Source: Pseudonocardia sp. C8 (GTDB lineage: Bacteria; Actinomycetota; Actinomycetes; Mycobacteriales; Pseudonocardiaceae). From it: a stretch of DNA of 64,000 nt. Shown one piece after another: positions 25,064-32,614 of this stretch. The notes below the pieces were generated by a model. It was not told where the DNA came from. It saw nothing but the letters and a program-made list of their open reading frames with translations, and searched no databases. The stretch's first letter is position 1. The number at the start of each line of letters is the position of its first letter. The DNA lies in the NCBI RefSeq assembly GCF_014267175.1, contig NZ_JACMTR010000002.1, positions 3,187,501-3,251,500 of the forward strand, in the 5' to 3' direction. The translations under genes and the position numbers were made by a program.

Positions 25064-26971
25064 GTGACGTCAACTACCCGTTCTCCCGAGGAGGCCGCCG
25101 CCCACCGCCGCGACGTGCTGCTCCCCCTGACCGGCCTGCTCATGGCGCTGTTCGTCGGCGTGCTGTCCAGCACGATCGTGTCCAACGCGCTGCCCCGGAT
25201 CCTCGGCGACCTCGGCGGCACCCAGGCCGAGTACACGTGGGTGGTCTCGGCGTCGCTGCTGGCCATGACGGCGTCCACCCCGATCTGGGGCAAGCTCGCC
25301 GACCTCTACTCCAAGAAGCTGCTGGTCCAGTGCGCGATCGGCGTCTTCCTCGTCGGGTCGCTGCTGTGCGGGCTCGCGGTGTCGACGTCCCAGCTGATCG
25401 GGTTCCGGGTGCTGCAGGGCCTCGGCATGGGCGGTCTGCAGGCCCTCACCCAGGTCGTGATCGCCGCGATCATCACCCCGCGCGAGCGGGGCCGGTACAT
25501 GGGGTACCTGAGCGGGATCATGTCGCTGGCGGTGGTCGGCGGCCCGCTGCTCGGCGGGATCATCGTGGACTCCCCGCTGGGCTGGCGCTGGTGCTTCTTC
25601 GTCGGCGTCCCGCTTGCCGCGATCTCGCTGGTCGTGCTGCAGCGCACGCTGAACGTCGCCACCGACCGACGCGACGACGTCACCATCGACTACCTCGGCG
25701 CCCTGCTGATCGCCGCCGGCGTCTCGGCGCTGCTGCTGTGGACCTCGCTGGCCGGCAAGCAGTTCGGGTGGGGCTCCCCCACCTCGTTCGGGCTGATCGC
25801 GGCCGGCGCCGGGCTGCTGGGCCTGGCCGTCCTCGTGGAGCACCGCGCGAAGGACCCGGTCGTCCCCCCGTTCCTGTTCCGGGACCGCACCTTCGTGCTG
25901 GCCACCGTGGCGAGCCTGTTCGTCGGCGTCGCCATGTTCGGCTCGACGATCTTCCTCTCGCAGTACTTCCAGCTCGCCCGGGGCGCCACCGCCACCGAGG
26001 CCGGAGTGCTGACCCTGCCGATGATCGTCGGCATGTTCCTGGCCTCCACCGTCGCCGGGCAGCTCATCACCCGCTACGGCCGGTGGAAGCGCCACCTGGT
26101 GACCGGCGGGGTGGCACTGGTGGCCGGTCTGGCCCTCGGGGCGGCCGTCATCTCCTCGACCGTGCCCTACTGGCAGGTCGCGGTCGCGATGCTCCTCGTC
26201 GGCACCGGCGTCGGCATGACCCAGCAGAACCTGGTCCTGGCGGTGCAGAACACGGTGGCGCTGCGCGACATGGGCGCCGCGAGCTCGACGGTCACGTTCT
26301 TCCGCTCGCTGGGCGGCTCGGCCGGGGTCGCCGGGCTCGGTGCGCTCCTGGCCTCGGTGGTCTCCACGCGGACCGCGTCCGGCCTGGCCGCGGCCGGGGT
26401 CGACGGCGGCGGCGCGACCCGGGGCGGGCAGGTGCCCGACCTCGCCCGGCTGCCGGAGCCGGTGCGCTCGATCGTCATGGACGCCTACGGTCACGGGATC
26501 GCGGACATCTTCCTGATCGCCGCCCCGCTCGCCGTGCTGGCCCTGGTCGCGATCCTGTTCCTGCGGGAGCGCCCCCTGCGCGACACCCTCGACGTCGAGC
26601 CGGCCGCCCCGGACACCGACCCCGCCGGCCCCGCCCCGTCCCGCACCGCCGCCGGCGCGGTGCTGCACGGCGTCGTCCGGGCCGACGGCGCCCCGGCCGC
26701 GGGTGCCGTGCTGACCGTGCTCGACCGCGACGGCACCGAGCTCGGCCGCACCCGCGCCGACGACGGCGGCCGCTACCGGATCTGCGTCGCGACCGGCACC
26801 GTGTCCACCGTGTACCGGTGGGAGGGCAGGCCCGCGGCGCGCCGGGTGACGGTGCCGCTGGAGGGCATGCGGCTCGACGTCGACCTGGAGCCGCTGCCCG
26901 GACCGGACCGGCCCGAGATCGTGTCGGTGCGGCCGCCGGCCCGGGCCGACACGGGGGCCTGCCGTGCCTGA
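25064..26971 (+). CDS. DHA2-type MFS drug exporter with C-terminal carboxypeptidase-regulatory-like domain
   Basis: This 635-residue protein has about 14 transmembrane helices (residues 15-500): the EmrB/QacA pattern LFVGVLSSTIVSNALPRILGDLGG, GKLADLYSKK, RVLQGLGMGGLQALTQ, SGIMSLAVVGGPLLGGII. After the last helix, residues about 535-610 form a beta-rich domain (LHGVVRADGAPAAGAVLTVLDRDGTELGRTRADDGGRYRI) of the carboxypeptidase-regulatory-like type, unusual on a transporter. It overlaps the TetR gene by 8 bp. It should export a hydrophobic drug or metabolite by proton antiport. Confidence 0.85.
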   Translation: MTSTTRSPEEAAAHRRDVLLPLTGLLMALFVGVLSSTIVSNALPRILGDLGGTQAEYTWVVSASLLAMTASTPIWGKLADLYSKKLLVQCAIGVFLVGSLLCGLAVSTSQLIGFRVLQGLGMGGLQALTQVVIAAIITPRERGRYMGYLSGIMSLAVVGGPLLGGIIVDSPLGWRWCFFVGVPLAAISLVVLQRTLNVATDRRDDVTIDYLGALLIAAGVSALLLWTSLAGKQFGWGSPTSFGLIAAGAGLLGLAVLVEHRAKDPVVPPFLFRDRTFVLATVASLFVGVAMFGSTIFLSQYFQLARGATATEAGVLTLPMIVGMFLASTVAGQLITRYGRWKRHLVTGGVALVAGLALGAAVISSTVPYWQVAVAMLLVGTGVGMTQQNLVLAVQNTVALRDMGAASSTVTFFRSLGGSAGVAGLGALLASVVSTRTASGLAAAGVDGGGATRGGQVPDLARLPEPVRSIVMDAYGHGIADIFLIAAPLAVLALVAILFLRERPLRDTLDVEPAAPDTDPAGPAPSRTAAGAVLHGVVRADGAPAAGAVLTVLDRDGTELGRTRADDGGRYRICVATGTVSTVYRWEGRPAARRVTVPLEGMRLDVDLEPLPGPDRPEIVSVRPPARADTGACRA

Positions 26972-27740
26972 GCAGCAGGAGCCCGCCGTGGCCCGGCACA
27001 AGCCCGCCGTGGCCGGGCGAGAGCCTGCCCTCGCCGGGCGGGATCCTGCCGTGGCCGAGCGGGACCCGGCCCTCGCCGGGCGGGATCCTGCCGTGGCCGG
27101 GCAGTGCGACCCGGCCGGGGCCGGGCGGCCGCCCGGCCGGCGGGAGCGGAAGAAGGCGGCGACCCGGGCGGCGCTGGCCTCGGCCGCGCTCCGGCTGAGC
27201 AGCGAGCGCGGTGTCGACCACGTGACCGTCGAGCAGATCGCCGACGCCGCCGACGTCGCGCCCCGGACGTTCTTCAACTACTTCACGTCCAAGGAGGAGG
27301 CGATCGTCGCGGGCAACGCGCCGACCGGCCGGATCCTGGTCGCCGCGCTGACCGCACGGCCGCCGGAGGAGCCGGTGAGCGAGGCGTTGCGGCACGCGCT
27401 GCACGCGGTCGTCACCGACCCCGGATACCTGGAGCGGGTCCGGCACCTCCGGGCGCTGCGCGGGCACCCGGCCGTCGCCGCCCACCAGATGGCCGCGTTC
27501 GGCGAGCTGGAGCGGGAGCTCGCGGCGGTCGTCGTCGCCCGGACCGGGACCGATCCGGCCCGCGACCTGTTCCCGGCCCTCGCCGCGGCCGCCGGGGTCA
27601 CCGCGCTGCGGGTCGCCGTGCAGCACTGGCTCGGCGACCACGGTCGCGACCCGCGCTCCCCCGACCTGGCCCGGCTGATCGACGAGGCGATGGCGGTGTT
27701 CGACGCCGGGCTCCGCGCCGCGGACGGCGTCCGCGTCTGA
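26964..27740 (+). CDS. TetR-family regulator with N-terminal heptapeptide repeats
   Basis: This is a 258-residue protein. The TetR helix-turn-helix lies at about 63-110 (ATRAALASAALRLSSERGVDHVTVEQIADAADVAPRTFFNYFTSKEEAI), followed by an all-helical ligand domain. Before it, residues 6-47 consist of six heptapeptides of the form (E/K/D)PA(V/L)AGR encoded by a 21-bp tandem repeat. It overlaps the MFS gene by 8 bp and probably represses that operon through the dyad at 25024-25046. The repeat region is Pro/Ala-rich and likely disordered. Confidence 0.85.
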   Translation: MPEQQEPAVARHKPAVAGREPALAGRDPAVAERDPALAGRDPAVAGQCDPAGAGRPPGRRERKKAATRAALASAALRLSSERGVDHVTVEQIADAADVAPRTFFNYFTSKEEAIVAGNAPTGRILVAALTARPPEEPVSEALRHALHAVVTDPGYLERVRHLRALRGHPAVAAHQMAAFGELERELAAVVVARTGTDPARDLFPALAAAAGVTALRVAVQHWLGDHGRDPRSPDLARLIDEAMAVFDAGLRAADGVRV

Positions 27741-27755
27741 CGGACCGGCCGGCGG

Positions 27756-28349
27756 TCAGGGCGTCCGGCGCCCCGACCACTGCGGCTCGACGTCCGCCCA
27801 GTCGAGCTCCCAGGCGCGGGCGAACCGGCGCCCCGTCCAGCGAAAACCCAGGTGGCCGAGACCCACCAGCGCGACGCCCCACACGACGAGCGTCATGAAC
27901 CCGGCCGCGCCGGCCACGGTGACCGCGTCCGTGGGCGTCGACGGCGGCGGTGTCAGCTGGCCGTCCGGGCCGACCCAGACGGTGAGCCGGTCGCCGACCT
28001 GGTACATGCCGGGGAGCGAGGTGCCGCCGGTGCGGGCCGACCCGTCCGGTGCCGTCCACGACACGGTCAGCGCCTGCAGCCCGGACTGCACGTCGGCGAC
28101 CGAGGTGGCCCGCTCGGTGACGACGGCCTCGACCGCGTTCCGCTCGGCGGCCTCCGTCGCCCCGCGCTCGAGGACGCGGTCGTGCGCGGACGATCCCGCC
28201 AGCCACGCCGCCAGCAGCCCGACCGCGACGAGCAGCCCGAGCCCGACCGACAGCACGTCCTCCCAGCGGCTCGCCGTGCGGCGCAGGCGGTCCGCCCCGC
28301 CCGGCGCCGGCCGCGGTCCCGTCCGGCCGGGGCCGTCGGCAGTACGCAT
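27756..28349 (-). CDS. Rv1733c-type two-helix membrane protein
   Basis: This 197-residue protein has a basic N-terminus, a first helix (VLSVGLGLLVAVGLLAAWLAG), an extracytoplasmic domain of about 75 residues ending in GMYQVGDRLTVWVGPDGQLTPPP, and a second helix (VAGAAGFMTLVVWGVALVGLG). This layout matches the Rv1733c family of actinobacterial membrane proteins of unknown function. A strong GAGGAGG precedes ATG 28349. It ends 15 bp from the convergent TetR gene. Confidence 0.72.
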   Translation of the reverse strand: MRTADGPGRTGPRPAPGGADRLRRTASRWEDVLSVGLGLLVAVGLLAAWLAGSSAHDRVLERGATEAAERNAVEAVVTERATSVADVQSGLQALTVSWTAPDGSARTGGTSLPGMYQVGDRLTVWVGPDGQLTPPPSTPTDAVTVAGAAGFMTLVVWGVALVGLGHLGFRWTGRRFARAWELDWADVEPQWSGRRTP

Positions 28350-28479
28350 CGTTCCTCCTCGAGGGTCCGGTCCGGCCCGCGTCCTGGCGTCGATGCGGGC
28401 CCACCCTCGACAACTACCCCCGTTATCCGATCGAGACATCCCTCTCGGGAGGGACATCACTCCGTGAGGCGATGCACGT

Positions 28480-29781
28480 TCAGGCAGGTGGACGGTCGCC
28501 GTCGCCCAGCGGCCGGCCGGCGGCGTCGCCGTCGACGGGTGCGGTGCCGTCCTCGGCCGGCGCGGTCTCCCCCGCGGTGGGCGCGGCACCGTCCTGCCCG
28601 GTCACCTCGGCGAAGCGGCGGTCCCGCTTGTCGATCTCCTCGCCGAGGTAGCGCAGCAGCACCGCGACGACGGCGGCGACCGGCACCGCGAGGAACGCCC
28701 CGGCGATCCCGAAGATCGACCCGCCCGCGGTGACGGCGAGCAGCACGACGGCGCCGTGCAGCTTCAGGCTCTGCCCCTGCAGGATGGGCTGAAGGACGTT
28801 GCCCTCGACCTGCTGCACCGCCACGACGAGCACGAAGACCGCGACCGCCGTGCCGAACCCCTGGGTGACGAGCGCGATGAGCACCGCCAGGGTGCCGGCG
28901 ACGAGCGCGCCGACGATCGGGATGAACCCGCCGAGGAAGGTCAGGACCGCCAGCGGAAGGGCCAGCGGGACGCTCAGCAGCACCAGCCCGATGCCGATCA
29001 GCACGGCGTCGATCAGGCTGACCAGGGCCTGCACCCGGATGAAACCGCCCAGCACCGCCCACATCCGGGACAGGACCTCGGCGATGTGACCGCCCGCCGT
29101 GCGCCCCGAGATCGAGGTGAGCCACGGCAGGAAACGCGGCCCGTCCTTGACGAAGAAGAACGTCAGGACCAGGGCCAGGACGATCGAGAGCAGGCCGGAC
29201 GCGACCGTCGACACCCCGGTGAGCACACCGCTCGCGATCGCGGACGCGCTGCGCTGCAGCTGCTGGGTGACCTGGTTGACGATGTCACCGATCTGGCCCT
29301 CGCCGAGGTTCAGCGGCGGCCCGGACACCCACACCTGGATCTGCCCGAGCGCGGCGACGACGGCGGCCGAGATCTGCTGGACCTGCCCGGCGACCGACGG
29401 GACGATCCCGACGAACACCCCGGCGATCGCGCCGAGCGCGAGCAGCAGCACGACGATCGACGCGAGCGCAGGCGGAATCCGGTGCCGGATGAGCCAGCCG
29501 GCCGGCGGGCGCAGCACCGTCGTGAACAGCACGGCGAGCACGACCGGCCACAGCACCACCCAGAACGAGCCGATCACGTAGCCGACGAGGACCAGACCGA
29601 CCGCGATCAGCCCGACCCGCAGGCTCCAGGCGGCCAGCCAGGTCAGGCCGTTGCCGATCACCGTGCCCCGGCTCGCGACCGGCGGCGCGTGCGGCGGGCT
29701 CAGCACCGACCCGGCGGCGGGGTCCTGGCGGCGCGCGACCTGCTCGTCCTCCCGGACCGCCGGCTGCGACCGCGACTCCAT
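28480..29781 (-). CDS. AI-2E family (PerM/YdiK-type) transporter
   Basis: This 433-residue membrane protein of the former UPF0118 family has hydrophobic segments spanning residues about 45-390. Family motifs are PVVLAVLFTTVLRPPAGWLIRHRIPPALA, VLTFFFVKDG, and near the end FIPIVGALVAGTLAVLIALV with LQPILQGQSLKLHGAVVLLAVTAGGSIFGIAGAFLAVPVAA. The C-terminal 50 residues are acidic and disordered. Members transport AI-2 or act as sodium/proton antiporters; the substrate here is unknown. Confidence 0.82.
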   Translation of the reverse strand: MESRSQPAVREDEQVARRQDPAAGSVLSPPHAPPVASRGTVIGNGLTWLAAWSLRVGLIAVGLVLVGYVIGSFWVVLWPVVLAVLFTTVLRPPAGWLIRHRIPPALASIVVLLLALGAIAGVFVGIVPSVAGQVQQISAAVVAALGQIQVWVSGPPLNLGEGQIGDIVNQVTQQLQRSASAIASGVLTGVSTVASGLLSIVLALVLTFFFVKDGPRFLPWLTSISGRTAGGHIAEVLSRMWAVLGGFIRVQALVSLIDAVLIGIGLVLLSVPLALPLAVLTFLGGFIPIVGALVAGTLAVLIALVTQGFGTAVAVFVLVVAVQQVEGNVLQPILQGQSLKLHGAVVLLAVTAGGSIFGIAGAFLAVPVAAVVAVLLRYLGEEIDKRDRRFAEVTGQDGAAPTAGETAPAEDGTAPVDGDAAGRPLGDGDRPPA

Positions 29782-29978
29782 GCTCCACCCCGTTCGTCCG
29801 CTACCGGATGCTCCGCGGAACCCTAACGGCGTACCGGCGAGCCCGCCCCGCAGACCGGCGGCCCGGCGGGCGAAGCTGTGGCAGGAATTACCCGAACCCT
29901 GTCCTTCCTGCCCCTGTCCGGCCCGGTGGAGCGAGCGGATCCTGGGTGTCGAACCGAGGAACGACCGGAGGTAGTCCG

Positions 29979-30113
29979 ATGCTCACCCAGATCCTGCTCG
30001 CCGCCACCGTCGTGGTCGGGGCGACCGCGACGCTGCGCGAGGTGCTGCGGGGCCACCCGCGCCGGTTGCAGACGCGGCGGAACTACGACACGCGGACGCC
30101 GTCGCTGCAGTGA
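29979..30113 (+). CDS. Small membrane protein, 44 residues
   Basis: A short frame from ATG 29979 has a clear ribosome site (CGGAGG) 7-8 nt upstream. The product has one hydrophobic helix (ILLAATVVVGATAT) followed by a basic tail (RGHPRRLQTRRNYDTRTPSLQ). A hairpin lies 26 bp after its stop. Ribosome site, codon bias and terminator together support a real gene; no family is recognised. The 29782-29978 gap before it holds no other frame with a start signal. Confidence 0.55.
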   Translation: MLTQILLAATVVVGATATLREVLRGHPRRLQTRRNYDTRTPSLQ

Positions 30114-30139
30114 CCGCGGCGCCGTCTCCGGGGACGCAC

Positions 30140-30168
30140 CCGATACGGTCGGCCACCGACCGTATCGG
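30140..30168 (+). terminator. 13-bp perfect stem with 3-nt loop, probable terminator
   Basis: The arms CCGATACGGTCGG and CCGACCGTATCGG are fully complementary around CCA. It follows the 44-residue ORF and precedes the DUF5995 gene by 66 bp. No U-tract follows, as is common for actinobacterial terminators. It could alternatively be an operator because it is a perfect dyad. Confidence 0.6.
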
Positions 30169-30234
30169 TGACGTCGCGGGCGTCCGAGGTGACGCGGCGC
30201 GACCACCGCGACCCGACCCCAGGAGAGGCACCGC

Positions 30235-30987
30235 ATGCCCCACAACCTCTCGGTCCACTGCGGGGAGGTGACGACCGTCCCGGAGGTCGTGGCGGCCCTG
30301 ACCGCCATCCGCGACCAGTCGGCGGCCGACATCAATGCCCCCGAGCTGGACGGGATCTCCTGCTTCACCCGGCTCTACACCATCATCACCGAGAACGTCC
30401 TCCGGACGCTCGACGGCTCGCACCCCACCCGGAGGTTCGACGATCCGGCGTTCCTGGAGCGGCTCGACGTCGTGTTCGCCCGCCGCTACCTGGACGCCAT
30501 CGCCGCCCACGAACGGCCCGACGGCGCCGCGCCGGCCTGCTGGCAGCTGCTGTTCGACCGCAGGCGCGAGCAGACGATCGGGCACGTCAACTTCGCCGCC
30601 TGCGGGGTCAACGCGCACGTCAACTACGACCTCGCGCTTGCGCTGCTGGAGACCTGGAAGGACTTCCCGCCCACCGAGGCCCGGCGGGCCGACTACGACC
30701 AGGTCAACGACATCTTCGCCGAGGAGATGGACGAGCTGCGCGAGGAGTTCGACGCGTTCCTCGCCGGTACCCGGGACGGCGGCACGCTCGACCTGTTCGG
30801 CAATGCGATGTCCGATCTGCTGGTGCGCGTCACCCGCGGGCAGGCCTGGGACGCCGCGTTCGAGGTGTGGAGGAACCGCGAGGACCCCGACGCCTACGAG
30901 CGGGCACTCAGGTCGGAGACCGAGCGGCTGGACAACGCCGCGAAGGTGCTGGGCTGGATGATCCTGCGCGCACCCGGCCTGCCCTGA
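30235..30987 (+). CDS. DUF5995 family protein
   Basis: This 250-residue cytoplasmic protein with no signal peptide matches the DUF5995 pattern: an N-terminal helical region with FTRLYTIITENVLRTL, a central GHVNFAACGVNAHVNYDLALALLETW, and a C-terminal long helix. The conserved His/Asn/Asp in AHVNYDL suggest a metal or small-ligand site, but no activity is known for the family. AGGAGAGG precedes ATG 30235. Its last 27 nt form the first copy of a 26-bp tandem repeat. Confidence 0.75.
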   Translation: MPHNLSVHCGEVTTVPEVVAALTAIRDQSAADINAPELDGISCFTRLYTIITENVLRTLDGSHPTRRFDDPAFLERLDVVFARRYLDAIAAHERPDGAAPACWQLLFDRRREQTIGHVNFAACGVNAHVNYDLALALLETWKDFPPTEARRADYDQVNDIFAEEMDELREEFDAFLAGTRDGGTLDLFGNAMSDLLVRVTRGQAWDAAFEVWRNREDPDAYERALRSETERLDNAAKVLGWMILRAPGLP

Positions 30988-31063
30988 TCCTGCGCGCACC
31001 CGGCCCGCCCTGATCCGGCACGCGCCCGGCCTGCTGTGATCCGGGCACGCCCGGCCCACCGGT
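30960..31063 (+). repeat. Four tandem copies of a 26-bp sequence
   Basis: GATCC recurs at 30960, 30986, 31012 and 31038, a constant 26-bp period, with each copy carrying a variant of TGCGCGCACCCGGCCTGCCC. Copy 1 encodes the end and stop of the DUF5995 gene and copies 2-4 lie downstream. Divergence rises along the array, which suggests that the gene end was duplicated stepwise. It sits between two convergent genes. Confidence 0.8.
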
Positions 31064-31073
31064 GCGCCCCGGG

Positions 31074-32126
31074 TCACGGCAGGCCGCGGTGCAGGACGTC
31101 CAGCGCGGCGTTCTCCCAGGAGCCGCCGCCCGCGTGCTCGTCCAGGCGGGCGGCCAGGTCGGGTGGCAGGTCGAGCACGAGCCGGACGGTGCGTGGCTGC
31201 TCCGGCCGCGCTTCCTGCCCGGCTCGCTCGATCTGGTCGCCGGTCCGCGCTGTCTGGTCCGCCTGCCCGGCCCGCCCTGCCGGGCCCACGGCCCGCGCTG
31301 TCCGGTCCGCTTGCCCGGCCCGCTCTGCCTGGACCGTCTGCCCGGCCCGATCGGTCTGCTGCCCGGCCCACCAGGGCCGGCCGGTCTGCTGTGTCCGGTC
31401 GGCCGGTCCGGCCCGCTCGGTCTGGTCGGCCCGGCCGGCCCGATCGGCCCACGATGCCGGGCCGGGCGGATCGGTCCGCGGCGGGCGCAGCACCAGCCCG
31501 AGCACGGGTAGTGCGATCGTGCCGAGCGCGTCGACGATCCCGGCGACTCCCAGCCAGCGCCAGTACCACCCGTCGTCGGACCCGGGGACCTCGCCGTCGG
31601 TCAGCACCGGGATCACGATCATCACGGCGACCACCGCGATCGCGATCAGGGTGACAGCGAGCCCGATCCGGATCGCCGCGTGCCGACGCCCGGAGAGCAG
31701 CAGGAGCAGGTTGGCGTGGGCCAGGCTGACGGCCAGGATCGTCAGCACGATCAGCGCCTTGAACAGCCCTTCCTCGCCGCCGCTCGGGACGTCCCAGTCC
31801 CGCCAGATCAGCACGAGCGCGCACGCCGCCGCCCCGACGCTGCCGGCCAGCCCGACGAACCCGACGACCCGGACGGCCCGGGTGACGACGGCGAGGTGGC
31901 ACAGCGCCGTCGTCCCGAACGCGGCGACGACCAGGGTGGTGAGCACGATCCGACCCTGCAGATCGCCGAACTCCCCCGACAGCAGCGCGACGATGCCCAT
32001 GGCGGAGGCCACGACGAGCGAGCCGACCACCGCCACGATCATCGCGCGGCGGGCGCCGCGCACCGTGGCGACCCGCCCCTCGTCGCGGTCGGTGGCGGTC
32101 GCGGTGTCCGGTCGGTCGGCGGTCAT
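31074..32126 (-). CDS. Membrane protein with low-complexity linker and CopG-like C-terminus
   Basis: This is a 350-residue protein. Residues about 20-215 hold six or seven hydrophobic helices (AMIVAVVGSLVVASAMGIVALLSG through VDALGTIALPVLGLVL). Residues about 222-312 are a low-complexity stretch rich in Ala, Gly, Arg, Thr, Gln and Asp with recurring AGxADxT-type words. The last 35 residues (RLVLDLPPDLAARLDEHAGGGSWENAALDVLHRGL) resemble a ribbon-helix-helix protein. ATG 32126 is chosen because codon use upstream loses its gene-like pattern. I recognise no family. Confidence 0.6.
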   Translation of the reverse strand: MTADRPDTATATDRDEGRVATVRGARRAMIVAVVGSLVVASAMGIVALLSGEFGDLQGRIVLTTLVVAAFGTTALCHLAVVTRAVRVVGFVGLAGSVGAAACALVLIWRDWDVPSGGEEGLFKALIVLTILAVSLAHANLLLLLSGRRHAAIRIGLAVTLIAIAVVAVMIVIPVLTDGEVPGSDDGWYWRWLGVAGIVDALGTIALPVLGLVLRPPRTDPPGPASWADRAGRADQTERAGPADRTQQTGRPWWAGQQTDRAGQTVQAERAGQADRTARAVGPAGRAGQADQTARTGDQIERAGQEARPEQPRTVRLVLDLPPDLAARLDEHAGGGSWENAALDVLHRGLP

Positions 32127-32614
32127 GACGCGACGGTACGACCGGCCGGGCGCGGTCCGCGTGCGTAGCACTACCCGGACCGCGCGTCCCGCCGAAGGAA
32201 CGCCCCGCCGAGAGAGCGGCCCGCCGAGGGAGCGGGAGCGCCCCTCCGAGGGAGCGGCCGCCGAGGGAGCGCCCCGTCGCAGTGCGCGGACGTCGATGCC
32301 CGGCCGTCGGGCGCGGTGGCGTCGAGACGGCCAGCAGCTGGTCAGCGGGCTGGTCATGATGGCCTGCGGGCGAGGTCGGCGAACGACACCGACGGGCGAG
32401 GCCGACCGGGACCCGCGCCCGGGCTCGGGCCCGGGCCGGGTCAGGCCGGCCGGCCACCGGCCGGGCCTCCCGAGGCACGGCCCCGGCCTCGGAGCAGGAC
32501 GGCCGGTGGGTGCCGTCGGCGCTGTCCTGCCCGATCGGCGCGGGCACGGTCGAGCTCCCGGCTCGGGTGATTGACCCCGTTCCCGGGTCTGGGCCAGCTC
32601 GGTGGCCGGTCAGA
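32127..32614. other. Gene-free low-complexity stretch
   Basis: No frame with a credible start and codon pattern covers these 488 bp. The first part (about 32190-32280) is built from irregular copies of GCCGAGGGAGCG, and the rest is G+C-rich with GGGCCGGG words. Reading frames running through it overlap the DUF222 gene antisense. The promoter of the membrane-protein gene may lie at 32127-32170. Confidence 0.5.

Noticed and set aside
28380..28460. DosR box upstream of the Rv1733c-type gene
   Set aside because: GGGACATCACTCC only loosely resembles the consensus and no second half-site fits.
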